Assembly: GCA_001179505.1 (NCBI GenBank)
Contig: CDMY01000117.1
Coordinates: 34,483-98,482 of the forward strand
Source of the DNA: Vitrella brassicaformis
Taxonomy: Eukaryota > Sar > Vitrellaceae
Length of the DNA stretch: 64,000 nt
Direction of reading: 5' to 3'
The notes beneath the pieces are model-generated. The model did not search any database and was not told the origin of the DNA. It saw only the letters and a list, made by a program, of their open reading frames with translations. Shown here one piece after another: positions 24,249-36,199 of this stretch. Both the position numbers and the translations under genes were made by a program. Within the stretch, counting starts at the first letter, position 1. The number at the start of each line of letters is the position of its first letter.

Positions 24249-25524
24249 ATGATGGAGCATGCTGAGGGTGAGCTCGACAACAATGCACTTACTGCCGAGG
24301 CAAGGAAGCTGCTCGAGGAACTGGCATCAACGACGCTCCCCGACGGCCGCCCCGGCAACGTGGGCATCTCGTGGGACAAGAGCCGCAACAAGATGGGCTA
24401 CTGCGTGCGGCTCAAGTTCCTGCAGCAGAACATCATGGGCAAGGGCTGCCACAGACCCGCTGAGAGGTCCGTCGCTGGGCTAAGGCTGGCGCTCCAGAGT
24501 GCAAAGGATGTGCGCGACAAGCTGGTGAGTGACTTGAGCGGTGCCCGGGCCGAGCTGAACGAGATGAACGCCATGCACCAGCAGATGCTTCTGGACCAAG
24601 TCAAGGAACGACCAGGTGAGGAGGAAGTCAAAACAGGGGGAGGGGACAAAACGACGTGCATTCAGCATCTACGGCTCTGTTTCTACCTTGTGTGTGCGGT
24701 TGCTGGCAGATGCCTTGACGGATGCCCAAGTCCGCACAGCCGCCCAGCTTCTGATGAACCGACACCGCGCCAACACGCCTGCCACTCGTCCTGCCCTCAA
24801 CAGTCGCGAGGACGGCGAGCGGCGGCTCAAGCAGGGCTGCGGAATCGCATGGCGCAACGACAAGCTGGCCTTCGAAGTGAAAATCTGGCGCGACGGCGGC
24901 TACCTCCCCAGGCGAGCCTTTGCGGTCAAGCGCAACACCGTCGCGGACCTAAGGGAGGCCTTTGCCATGGCCAAGGCGGCGGCTGAGCACATGATGGAGG
25001 AGCACATGGAGAGGGAGGTCGTCGTGCAGCCCACCCTCCTGCAGGCGGCCATGGGGCAGCAGCAGCAGGCTGTGCCAGCGATCGTGGACCACCCCCCACT
25101 TGCCATCACCGATGCCCAGCCCTCGCCCGCCGCCATCAAGGCCGTCAAGGACGAGAAGATTGACGGCTCATCTGACCCACAGGACGGCAGCGTGGCCCTC
25201 GACAAGTGCGCAGAGGCGGCGCGGAAGCGCCTGAGCGATCGGAGCGTGGGTGACTTCATGGTGGCGGAGCAATTGCGGTGGAACTGTGACTCTCGTGAGT
25301 ACGAGGTGGTAGAGTGTGTGTACCGCAGGCACAACTGGCGTTCGACGCCCTTCTCCGCCAAGTGGGCCAGTGTGGGTGCGAGGGTGCCGGAGGGGGAGGG
25401 GGGGCTGATGCTGATGGAGGGAGTGGTGGATGAGGCCCTGAACAAGGCTGCCAAGGCCGTGCTGCTGAGAGCGCTGAGGCGGAGGAATAAAGACAGGGCC
25501 AAGCGGAAGGACAAGGCAGTGTAG
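24249..25524 (+). CDS. AP2-like repeat protein, possible DNA-binding regulator
   Basis: Two exons join in phase across about 24615-24709. The start MMEHAEGELD at 24249 is preferred over an in-frame ATG at 24036, which would overlap the divergent transporter start. Three stretches resemble AP2 domains: GISWDKSRNKMGYCVRLKF, followed by a helix AERSVAGLRLALQSAKDVR; GIAWRNDKLAFEVKIW, followed by LREAFAMAKAAAEHM; and LRWNCDSREYEVVECVYR, followed by a helix. Each has a Trp and three short beta strands before an amphipathic helix. AP2 domains bind DNA in apicomplexan and plant regulators. The match is by pattern only, so the function is tentative. The C-terminus is basic (RRRNKDRAKRKDKA). Confidence 0.5.
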
Positions 25525-26195
25525 GTGGGGGGATGGACTAGGCCGAAGCTGCCTGATAGCTAATGTCACTGGTATTTCATTATACACTATGTGTTTGTTG
25601 GGGGGGGGGGGGGGGGGGGGGGGGGNNNNNNNNNNNNNNNNNNNNNNNNNNNNNNNNNNNNNNNNNNNNNNNNNNNNNNNNNNNNNNNNNNNNNNNNNNN
25701 NNNNNNNNNNNNNNNNNNNNNNNNNNNNNNNNNNNNNNNNNNNNNNNNNNNNNNNNNNNNNNNNNNNNNNNNNNNNNNNNNNNNNNNNNNNNNNNNNNNN
25801 NNNNNNNNNNNNNNNNNNNNNNNNNNNNNNNNNNNNNNNNNNNNNNNNNNNNNNNNNNNNNNNNNNNNNNNNNNNNNNNNNNNNNNNNNNNNNNNNNNNN
25901 NNNNNNNNNNNNNNNNNNNNNNNNNGTGGTCTGTGGTGTCCCCCGGCAAACGGGCGTTTTTTCCTATGGGTGACTGACATTTGTCGTGGCCTGTGAGGAC
26001 GATTGGGGTGGCGTTCATGTAGTTAGTCATCCCATGGATGTATGTGTGAATGCATTCAATCAGTCAATCAAATCCATTGCTGTCTGTCATGCTATCAGAG
26101 CACTAGAAGCAAAACCATCAAATCCCTCCCAAATCCGACTAATCGTTCCGCCCGCTAAATCAAAAGCCCTCACCACAAACCACAGTCATGACCTC
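25525..26195. other. Spacer with assembly gap (N run 25626-25925)
   Basis: A G homopolymer (about 25600-25625) runs straight into 300 Ns, which is probably a fixed-size gap. The flank after the gap starts with an element also found at 35219-35249. Gene content across the gap is unknown. Confidence 0.9.
25932..25965 (+). repeat. Dispersed short element, copy 1
   Basis: Begins TGTGGTGTCCCCC, has an extra GGC, then continues AAACGGGCGTTTTTTCCT. Apart from the three-base insertion it is identical to 35219-35249. Confidence 0.7.
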
Positions 26196-29100
26196 TCAGC
26201 CGCGGTGGACTTCCTTCAGTCTTGAGCTGACGGTTGACCTCAGGAAGCCCTCGCTGCCCGTCACCTCGCGGACACGACGAGGACGCGCTGGAGCGACGGG
26301 CTGGGGCGCCTGGGGTCTGCCGCTGCGGACAGGCGCTCTCCTGTCCGCTCTCGCCTCACAGTGACGCGGTTCGCCCCTCACCCGCCCAGCTGCCAATGGG
26401 CTCCCCCCCACGGCAGCGGCGGGCGACAGCTGCATGGGCAACAGGGGCTGCTGGTGGGTCAAGGAGAGGCGCTGACTTGATTGGGGACTGTTGCTGCCGA
26501 ATGCCACGGCGGGGCGGGGACCTGAAGGCTGAGTGTGGGTTGGTGGTCTGCCCTCTGAGGCCTCGGGCGGCTCCTCCACCTGCAGACAGACAGATGTGGA
26601 CACACAGACATGGGGGGGAAACATTACATACCTCTGATACATACCCGTCCCGTTCTTCTCTACCTGTTGTGGTGGTGGTGCCTGTGTTTGCTGCCTCTGC
26701 CTCTGCCGTCGTTGGTCTCGCTTTCTGATGATGTCTTGGCGGTCGATGGTGTCGAGCTGTGTCTGGAGGATCTCGCGGCGGGGCTCGTCGGGCAGATCCG
26801 TCAGCGACTGGAAGTCCACACCGGCGCACGACAGAAGAAACCTCTCCGATACCTCCGGCGATCGAGCAATGGCGCTGAGCAGGTCAGAATAGAAGGGCAG
26901 GGGCTCGTCCAGGTGGGCATCCTCCTCACCCTCTCCCCCAGCCGGACTCTCCTCGGCAGCTTCCTGACTCTCGGCGGGGCGCTGTGACTGCTCGTCTCCC
27001 TGCTGTGGTGCTTCTTGTGGCGGCTGGTCGCGCTGCTCTGACGCCGGTGGCGGCGGCTGAGATGCAGGCGCTGCTGGTGCTGGTACTGGTGCTGGTCGTG
27101 GGTGCGGTGCCGTCACGTCGGGTGGCCCAAAGGTGGAGGCACCGCAGGAGCGTCCTGTTGGGCCTGGGCTTCGCCCGTTGACCTCCCTGTCTGGCCGTCA
27201 GCAGTGGGGTTGTGCTGTCGCACCCGGGCCAACGCCTGTTGGACAAAGTTGAGGTCCAGCCGCACGTGCGGGGAAGGGGCTGACTGCACCGAAGGGGCTG
27301 CCAACTGCACCAAAGGGGCTGCCGACTGCACCGCCGGGGCGGGCGGGGGAGGGGCTGCCGACTGCATCGACCGTGTGAGAGAACATACGAGGCCGTCGAT
27401 GGACATGCTCATCTCAGGCTGCTCAGCACCAGCACCGGCACCACCAGCAGCAGCAGCTGCCGCTGCAGCGGGAGCTTGGGGTTGCTTCGATGCGGCAGCA
27501 GTGGGCTGCGGCTGAGCACCAGGGTGCTCCTGTTGTTGCTGCTCTTGCGGGAGTTCCGGTGGCTCGCCGACCTCTGCCCGCTCGTTGTCGACTGTCGGCG
27601 GAATGCGACCCATCATCTGAAAGACTTGAAACCGCAGCTCCGCCTGTGCACACAGCAATCAGCCCGACACACACATACACACACAGAGCAGTGAATGAAT
27701 TCCAACCCCACAAAGCAGCTCACCTTGATCCTCGGCAGGATGCCCCGCTGCATGGCCCGTATCACGTGCTCCTTCAACACCGCCACCTTCTCCCGACCAG
27801 CAGGCCCCCCGTAGTACCTCAGCGCCCTCTCGTGGCGCTCTTCGTCACCCATCACCCTGCTCTTCAGCCCGTGCTCCCGGGCGATGGTCGACGAGCGCCT
27901 GTCGCAGCCCTCGTCGCGCAGAAAACGCTCGATGCGCGCCTCCTCCTCAGCTGACCCGTCCGCGCCATCGTCATCGCCCTCCTGGCCGCCGCTGTCGTCA
28001 TCCTCCCTGTCCATGCCTGAGGATGGCCCGGCGGCACCCTCAGGCTGCGTGAGGCTCAGAATCACGTCCATGTCCAAAGGCGGCAGACGAGTGTGACGCG
28101 GGTGGGGGAAATCTGATCCACACACACACACACACACACAATCGAGATGGCTGCGTGGCCATGCGTGTGGCTCGTTGCGTACCATTGACATCTCTGGCTC
28201 CCATAGATCCCACTACAGTGCTCTCCTCAATGCCCTGCCCGCCCCCAGCCGCAGCCGCTGGAGCGATCTCGCGCATGTTGCCCGCGATGGTGTCGTTAAA
28301 CGACGCACTCAGCTCCAGCTCCAGGCTATCGCCCACATGATCCGCGCAAGCCAGCTCGCTCAGCCGTATGTCCCTCTTCGGCAGCGAGTTCGATGGCGGC
28401 ACTGGTGAGAGAACGGGCCGGTTGTCGTCCGAGTGCTGCAGTGGGGAGGGCAGCTGCGAATTGGTCATGGCCGCTGGCTGGCCCAAAGGTGGAGGCACCG
28501 CAGGAGCGTCCTGTTGGGCCTGGGCTTCGCCCGTTGACCTCCCTGTCTGGCCGTCAGCAGTGGGGTTGTGCTGTCGCACCCGGGCCAACGCCTGTTGGAC
28601 AAAGTTGAGGTCCAGCCGCACGTGCGGGGAAGGGGCTGACTGCACCGAAGGGGCTGCCAACTGCACCAAAGGGGCTGCCGACTGCACCGCCGGGGCGGGC
28701 GGGGGAGGGGCTGCCGACTGCATCGACCGTGTGGGAGAACATACGAGGCCGTCGATGGACATGCTCATCTCAGGCTGCTCAGCACCAGCACCGGCACCAC
28801 CAGCAGCAGCAGCTGCCGCTGCAGCGGGAGCTTGGGGTTGCTTCGATGCGGCAGCAGTGGGCTGCGGCTGAGCACCAGGGTGCTCCTGTTGTTGCTGCTC
28901 TTGCGGGAGTTCCGGTGGCTCGCCGACCTCTGCCCGCTCGTTGTCGACTGTCGGCGGAATGCGACTCATCATCTGAAAGACTTGAAACCGCAGCTCCGCC
29001 TGTGCACACAGCAATCAGCCCGACACACACATACACACACAGAGCAGTGAATGAATCCCAACCCCACAAAGCAGCTCACCTTGATCCTCGGCAGGATGCC

Positions 29101-31824
29101 CCGCTGCACCATCGCCCCTATCAGATTCTCCTTTAACAGGGCCACCTTCTCCCGACCAGCGACGGCCGCTTGAGGGTCAGGCTCCTCCATATCCCACATT
29201 TCCCAACACAACTCGGTAACCAGGTACTGACACACATGTCAAATGGATTCATGCATTGGTGTCAGTCAGAGAGTGAGAGTGAAGTGACTGACTTACATTC
29301 CATATTTCGTTGGCAACGGCATCTTTCAGTGCGGTGGCCTCGATGTCGCGATACTCGTACCACACGTCCTTGTCTGACACACGGAAGGAGGATACACCAA
29401 CAGAGAGACAGAGACAGCGGAGCCATGGTGTGTGTGTTGTGGATTGGATGGGTGCATGGTCGATATGACTGACTTACAGTCGCTGGTCTGATCCTCTCTG
29501 AACGGCCGCATCTCCAGGGAAGGCTCCATGGTGCGGCCAATGCTGGCGCCATGTCTGCCCGCCTCATCTGCAGACACAGCCACACACGCACACCGACACA
29601 CAGACAGAGAGGGAGAGACAGAGAGAGAAGTGAGGCCCCAAATGAAATGCGGTGTGCAGTGCAGTGGCTGGCTAGTCTGCTCACCTTGTCCCATTGCGGC
29701 CGCCCATATTCTGGGTTCGTCGTCGCCCGGCTTCATGCAGGATATCAACTACACGAACATAAATCGATAAGAACACCAAACGGCACGGATGGATTTACGA
29801 GATGGACGAGTGCTTCCTTGTCTCTCTTCTTTCTTCACTGCCTTGCCTTGCCCCCGACATACACTCACTCACCTCTTCCTTGATGTGGTTCCACTGCTTG
29901 TAGAATGGGCGAGCTGGATGGTTGGTGATCTGTGTTCGATACTGAGCGAATCAGACAAACAAAGGCAGGCACCGAGATGGATGGATGGATGGACAGACGC
30001 CGTCATTGTCGAATGTGATGTGATTGATGTCTGCACCTACCTGGTTGATGAGTGCCTCCGTGAGCGAGAGCACCAGGTTGATGAAGGGCTTGTCCACCGC
30101 CAGGACGGGCAGCACCTGCTCGCTCTTGGTCGGACTCACATTCGCCTCAGCGGCAGCACGGACCATCGCCGAACTCTCAACCCCCTCGTCCTCCTCATCG
30201 CCATACTCGTCATAGTCGCGCAGCAGACGACGGCCCCCACGACCCCTCTTCTCGTAGGCTGGCGCGTTGAGCTGCTTCCGCGTGATGTCATCCCACTCGG
30301 GGGAGAGACGGCCGCACCACGCTGGGGGGCATTCGGACTGGCCTGCGCGCCATTGCCTGGACTTTCGCTCGGCGATCTCCTGAAGGCGCCTTCGGGAGCT
30401 GACGCAGTGGTTGACGAGGCCCTTCCAGTTGATGCGGAGACAGGCGGGGAGCGGCGGGGCCGGCGGGGCCGATGACGACTGAGACATCACATAGCGGTGA
30501 GAGAAATCGGTCGTCAAACGAGTGATCTGATCAGCCACAGCACAAGACGAGAGACATTCGAGAGTGAGGCTCATGTGAGTGTTGCGTGTATTGGCCGAGC
30601 ATCTGACCTCACTTATTCCGAAGGTCTCCAGCAAGAACTCCAATACGCCTGTCGCCATATTGGCCGTGCATTGGATCGGCAAACGATGCCACTGACATAC
30701 ACACAGACGACATCATAGCCACACATGGGAAGGCTCACGTGGCCATGCGGCGAGATCGATGCCGTCAGTGGCGTGGTTGCGTACCGTTCCCTGATGGTTG
30801 AGGTGTGCCTCCCGGACGGCAGCCACGACGCAGCGATTGATCTCCTGGTCGATCAGGTCATACGCCACCAATGCCATCGTAGTATCAACCCAGACAGGAT
30901 GACCCTCCTGCCACACACACACACACTCTCATCCATCCACTGGACACCGTGGGCGGTGTTCCTGTGTCATCTCCCACCCTCACTGACCAGGTTGGCGTCT
31001 CTGATTTGTGGGTAGAACATGTCCAACGCATCGCTCTGCCTGGTGAGTCGCTCGTTCCCCTGCACCTGGGCCGCTGGCCGCGGTATGGCCGGTCGCGGTG
31101 TGTCCAGCCCCGTGTGCTCGGCCCCCAAGCCGCCACTGTCCTCCCAGTTCTCACCCTCCCAGTCCTCCATCCACTCAACACGGTCTCGCAGATTCACGTC
31201 ATGGTGGGGGGCGGGCATGCCTGCAGCACACCATACACAGACACACACAGAGCAGCGTATGTAGTTGCAGCACGAGAGTGCCATGTGTTGGTTGAGGTAC
31301 CTGGTGGTCTGGTGTCGATGGAGAGGGCACGTCTCTCGGGTGTGTCCGCCTCAGCCGGCCTCGCTGCGGGGAGAGACGGCGCCTGCATACAGACATGTGA
31401 CGGAAACAGACAGGGAGAAATTGATTGACGCATTTGTGACGTCAGTCAGCATTCCTCCATTAATTCTGACCTCCGAGTCGCCCGCTGTGTCTGTGTGAAG
31501 CTCCTCCTGCTCGCGTGGGTCCTCGCCACCCAACCCTTCCTCTAAGATGCCGTTCATGAGCATCTGGCGGCCGGTCTCGCTTAGTGAACCAACGAGCAGT
31601 CGGGCAAGGGCCGCCGCGTCTGCTGGTGGCTCGGGAGCCGGCGCCGGCTCAGGCGGTGGGCCTTCATCAGGACCCACCCCACCCACTCCTCCCGCGCCGA
31701 TGGCGTCAGGGAGTCCGTCCTGCGGCTGCTGCGACTGGGGCTGCTCGAGTTGGGAGACGTTGGTGAAGTCACCGTGGTGGAACTCCTGCTGTTGTGCGAG
31801 GTTGACAGTGGTGAGGTCGTCCAT
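26196..31824 (-). CDS. Large low-complexity multi-exon protein with internal duplication, function unknown
   Basis: About 14 exons on the minus strand. The start MDDLTTVNLAQQQEFHHG at 31824 follows a pyrimidine-rich AG, so a 5' UTR intron is possible. The product is rich in Pro, Ala, Gln and Glu. It has short ordered islands: VEWMEDWEGENWEDS, LVAYDLIDQEINRCVVAAV, FINLVLSLTEALINQ, PFYKQWNHIKEE and DVWYEYRDIEATALKD. Two copies of a GREKVA(L/V)LKE..GILPRIK exon each precede AELRFQVFQMM. Near the C-terminus LTDLPDEPRREILQTQLDTI recalls a motif of HUWE1/UPL-type ligases, but no HECT domain follows. It could also be two adjacent genes. No function can be assigned. Confidence 0.55.
27123..27752. repeat. 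Near-identical direct repeat, copy A
   Basis: 630 bp that align without indels to 28479-29108 (offset 1356). I found about three differences by eye. It spans coding exon, intron and the start of the next exon of the minus-strand gene. Confidence 0.9.
28479..29108. repeat. Near-identical direct repeat, copy B
   Basis: Partner of 27123-27752. The flanking exon pieces outside the block (GREKVALLKE versus GREKVAVLKE) are related but clearly diverged. Confidence 0.9.
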
Positions 31825-32453
31825 CTCGCTGCGGAAAAAGTCGGGGGCTCGCTCGTGGGGGCCACGAGGTCACCTGAACCAAGCTTGCAGTCGATTCGTA
31901 TTAACTGTGGTGGTTCGTCGCTCCTCTGTACCTGAATGAGGCGGTTGATCGGTCCTCGTGGCCTGCAATGCTCCACACACAGCCAGCCTGAAGCGAGTTT
32001 AGTTTTTTTTCTCGCCGAGACAGCCAAGAAATTTAAAGTGCTAACAAACACTGGATCTGCCGTCCGAAGGGAGCTGGGAGTCACAGACAGGCCAGCCAGC
32101 CGCCAGGCGGCGAGAAACACCGCCATTGGTCGCTGCAACGGCTCCTCTCCTTCTCTTTGTCTGTGTCAGGTGGCGGACCAGCCGCAGCGATGTGGTGGCG
32201 GTCTGCTGCTGCTCGGCTGCTGGCTGACAGAGGCGGCGGCGTGGGCGACAGGGCGAGCAGTCGGCAAGCACAGCACGTAGCACAGCGGCAGGCCACGTAA
32301 GATGCGCGGAGGATCGGTGTTGACGTCGTCGACGCCCTTCTCGCAATCGCCACACTCCACAAGAGGACTGCTAGCTGCTGGACGATCCCTGTCGTCTTTC
32401 TCTCTGGCCCGAAACGCTGAAATCGGCGCTGCACGGTGCTGCGGACGGTGCTT

Positions 32454-32982
32454 GTGACGATGGGGTGGTCGTCGGCCATCGAGGAGGTGGCCATTCATGT
32501 TCTCCAGATGGTGCATATCACAGCCGTGATCATGGGCATCCCGTGAGGTCTCAACACTCTCGCTCTCGACGGTATGCTCCAGACTGGTCAGTATACTAAC
32601 AGACACTGACACTGGCTGGGTGGCTGCTCCCCTCCCCTCCATGCCATGGGTGGATTGGCTGGTGCTGTCTGTCGTTGGTGCGGTGCAGGTACATGTACTT
32701 TCCCTTTCTGTCGACGGCAGTCCAGGACGGATGCCTTGCGAGGCTGCACGCACAGCACAACACGACGGGGCTGCATTTGTTCCTCATCTGTTCGTGTGTG
32801 TATGTGTGGTGTGTCATGACTTCAGGTTTGCTTAGTCGGCGGTCGATGAGGCGCCCCGGCGGATTGAGGTAGACCGCCACGGGCAACTAGAGGGATTTGG
32901 GCCTTTGGGCCTTCCGTGTCATTGAGGCTCGGTGTCATGACTGTAGGTGTGTTGCCGTCCAAGGGGCTCGTGGCGCCCTCAC
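32454..32982. repeat. Diverged tandem duplication, copy 1
   Basis: It begins GACGATGGGGTGGTCGTCGG and ends before the same word recurs at 32983. Shared blocks include the GTGGCCATTCATGTTCT word, the TTTGCTTAGTC word and the TGTTGCCGTCCAAGGG word. It is longer than copy 2 by about 200 bp. Confidence 0.75.
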
Positions 32983-33310
32983 GGACGATGGGGTGGTCAT
33001 CGGCCATCGGGGAGGTGGCCATTCATGTTCTGCAGATTGTGGGGGTCACCGACAGCCGTGATGATGTGACGGTGGTAGGCTGCAGGCACACGCACAGCAT
33101 GACGGGGGTGCATTTGTCTATCATCTGTTTGTGTGTGTATGTGTGTGGTGCGTCCTGACTGTTGGTTTGCTTAGTCCGCGGCCGATGAGACGCCCCGGCG
33201 GAGGGAAACCGTGAGGTAGGTTGCATTGAGGCACTATGGGCAAGGAAGGGTACATTTGACGCTCCCGTGTCATGACAATTGTCATGACTGTAGGTGTGTT
33301 GCCGTCCAAG
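32983..33310. repeat. Diverged tandem duplication, copy 2
   Basis: It follows copy 1 directly with the same block order but lacks about 200 bp of the middle part. Identity is visibly lower than in the 27123/28479 repeat. Confidence 0.75.
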
Positions 33311-33798
33311 GGTGTGCCTGCAGTGGGGTGCGTCAGTCGCGGCGGCCGTTCTCAGCCCCCCCGAGCAGCCCCAACGTTCGTCGGCCCGGGATGCGGTGCA
33401 TTCGGTGCACGCACAGCTCATTCCATCCCCCCCGCCCATCCGTCCGTCCGTCCACCCATCGGTCCATCCGTTCATTCGTCCAAGCATGAAGCCATTAGCA
33501 GCCGTCCATTCATTTCATCGGCAGCGGCTGCCGGATTGTGGCCCTCGAGGAGCCGCGGATGATCCGTGCCAGCGGTTCGCTGGGGGTGCACGTGCAGGTG
33601 CGCAGCTCTTCGGCCGCCGGCGCGTCTTCGCATTGTGGATACATCGCCATTATGTACGTCGTGCAGATGTTGTCGGCCGTCAGGGGGGGGTGAGGTCTGC
33701 CGGCTCTTCCGACGGCCTGCTGCACCGCCGCCCCGACCTCTTCGTCAGCGGATTGAGGGCGGCTCGCGATCGAGGCAGCCAGGAACACGCGCAACGAC

Positions 33799-34914
33799 AT
33801 GAGGGGCGGCTGGCGATTGCGATTCGCCGCTTACCATCTTCTCGAGGATGGGGGAAGAAATGCTGGATCTGGCTGCCGGTCGGGGGTGGCCTTGGCAGCG
33901 CCGTGTGGGCAACGAGGGGGTTGGGAATCGTCCGAAGCGCCGCAGCGCTGCATCGGGGCGGGGCACACGCTTCGATTCGATCCCGACAAAGAGTTGGGCG
34001 GCAAGCCGATTAAAGAGGTGTCGAACGAGATTGCGTACGACAACTGGGCGGTCACGTGGGGCCGCGACTTCGAGGAGAGAGAGACGACCGTGCAGGTGGG
34101 GAATGACTACGGCTACGTGGGTGTGGGTGTCGGCCTCGAAGACCGAGAGGCATCGACCGACGTCGGGTTCGGGAAGGCCCAGTTGTCCGTGTCGACCGAC
34201 GAATCGGGCATTCAAGGCGGTGTGGGCGTCTTCTACGGCCCGTACGGTGAGAGAGTCGACCGTGACTTCGACGACGCCCAGACAGCTGTGGAGGTGGCCG
34301 TGCGGCATGGCTTCGACGACGTGCAGGACCGTTCGACCAACGACGATGAGGAGCTGGCCACCGAGGTGTTTGTGGGCTGGAAGAGCACCTCACTCGCCGT
34401 CGGTGCGGACGTCAACGACACCGAGTACGCCGTCAGCGTCGGCACACTGGGGAGGCACTTCTCCGTGCTCAGAGAGTTTGACGAAAGAGAGACTGACTTT
34501 CAATGTGAGCAGTGACAGACATCAACGCATTTAGACAAGACGTTAGCTTGTTGCTGCGTTTCTCCACTCAGCCAACTGGTGCTCAACGGCGATTTCCCCG
34601 ACGATGACCCCGACGGAAGCCCGGGGATATTCGGCCAAGTAGGCTTCGGCCGGCTGGGCAAGGTCTACGCCCAGATCGGTGCCGGTGTGGGCGACGACGG
34701 CGTTCCCCAGGGGTCCGCCGAGGTGGAGACGAGCAGTGTGGGTGTTGGTGTGGACTTCCTCTACTCCATCACCGTGGACAACTTCACCTACGTGTGGGAG
34801 AGTGGGATTCTTCCTGACAACATCCTCGTCCCCGACTTTGCCGCCATCCTGGGCATCGAAAACGTCGGCGAGATTGCTTCAGACGTCCTGGGAGTCACTG
34901 TGCCGTCACCCTGA
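33799..34914 (+). CDS. Acidic beta-repeat protein, function unknown (start and splice uncertain)
   Basis: The open frame from 33985 is clearly coding. It is acidic and alternates Gly/Val-rich strands with charged turns: DFEERETTVQVG, YGYVGVGVGLEDRE, DFDDAQTAVEVAVRHG, LAVGADVNDTEYAVSVG and EFDERETDF. A second segment from about 34572 (QLVLNGDFPDDD, IFGQVGFGRLGKVYAQIGAG, SVGVGVDFLYS) has the same style and ends at 34914. The obvious GTGAGC donor at 34504 leaves the wrong phase for the second segment. A weak GTTTGA donor near 34477 would fit. The upstream exon is not resolved. The strand pattern suggests a beta-sheet or barrel-like fold. No family is recognised. Confidence 0.5.
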
Positions 34915-36199
34915 GCAGAGCCGAGGGGAGGAGAGAGGGGGGGAGAGGGGGGGAGGGCTGGGATATATTCATCATCTGCTCTTTATTTGCAATGCGCATT
35001 GGTGTCGATGTGTCGCTGCGTCGTTTGCGTGAATTTCAATCGGTCGATTCGCTGTCTGGTCTTGGTGTTTTGAGACGCGCAAAGACATGCGATTCGATTA
35101 ATGAAGGTGTGGGGTGGGAGGATGGGTGGGGGATGGGCGGGATGCATACTCGTACACGTACACTGATTGAGTTTCCTGGCCATTTCTGTGGCCGTGTATG
35201 GGAAATAAAGTCATCATGTGTGGTGTCCCCCAAACGGGCGTTTTTTCCTAAACTGATAGTGTGTGTGTTGGATGCATCAACGTGGACTGAGGCCAAGTCG
35301 AAGTCGAATGCACCCTCGATGGCCTCAGTCTATATGGGTGTCGATATGATTGGGTTGCCGGTCTGTCTGCCCCCAGTGTCTTCCTTCCCAATGAATCATG
35401 TGCACCCCACCGCAAAGCACCGCACCGCACCCACGGAACAACCACAAGACGCTCAACCAGAGTCAAACCCAATGGACATTCACACGACAAAGCACGTCAC
35501 GTCATTCGTCACTCACTGAATGCACTTCACCATGGCAAGAAGATGGATGCACTTGACTTGCCATGTGGTCCACCGCCGAGCATCTCGATAGATATGTATG
35601 TATACACCTCCGTCAGCGTCATGGTTGATGTATGGGATGGCAGCCAATCCAATCGGTCCCCTCGTCGCGGTGCGACGCGGCGAGGAGGCACACATACTAC
35701 ACATATTACAGGTGTGCACACCCATACACCCATGCATCATGATGTGTGTGTTGGTTCTTGTCAGGACGACTGTACACAGGGAGGGAGCATTGCTGAGCAC
35801 ACAGCTGAGCTCCCGGCCACTCGAGAATGAATGAATGCAGGCAGGCAGGCAGGCAGAGAGGGAGACAGGTAGGGAGGGAGGCAGGAGCGTTACTAATTCA
35901 TTCAAGCAAGCCACACATGACATGCAGGTGAGTGAGACGGCGAGAAAAATGGGTGTTGCAATGGAGTCAGTCAGTGTACACCTCGGCCTTTAAATCAGAC
36001 CTCCGTCTGAGGGAGGGAAGGAAAAGGACGGCCTCGGTACCGTAGGAAAGGCATAAACAATCTATGGCTTGGGGCGTCTACGAAGGGGAAAAAACAGAAA
36101 GGGCAGCGGGTAGAGGGGAAAAACGGAAGACCAGCTGCCTGCCTGCCTGTTCGCCTGTCTGTCTGTCTGTCCGTCTGCACCCATGGATGGATGGATGGA
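34915..36199. other. Spacer with dispersed short element
   Basis: This spacer lies between convergent 3' ends. It contains GAGGGGG runs near 34930-34955, copy 2 of the short element (35219-35249) and GGCA and GGGA repeats near 35838-35885. I see no supported coding exon. Confidence 0.55.
35219..35249 (+). repeat. Dispersed short element, copy 2
   Basis: 31 bp matching 25932-25965 except for a missing GGC. It lies about 305 bp past the stop of the beta-repeat gene. Confidence 0.7.

Larger units (their letters stand above)
31825..33798. other. Region with possible degenerate minus-strand gene
   Basis: Minus-strand pieces look exon-like but do not join into one open frame. They include MSLRVFLAASIASRPQSADE from 33800, LDGNTPTVMT near 33300 and again near 32950, PPGRLIDRRLSKPE and PPGRLIGRGLSKPT, WTAVDRKGKYMYLHR near 32705, and NMNGHLLDGR. 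The repeated words come from a tandem duplication (32454-33310). It may be a decaying gene or an unrecognised real one. Confidence 0.35.

Noticed and set aside
26700-26830. HUWE1/UPL-like LPDEPRREILQTQ motif suggesting a HECT ubiquitin ligase
   Set aside because: The gene ends shortly after without a HECT domain, and one short motif is not enough.
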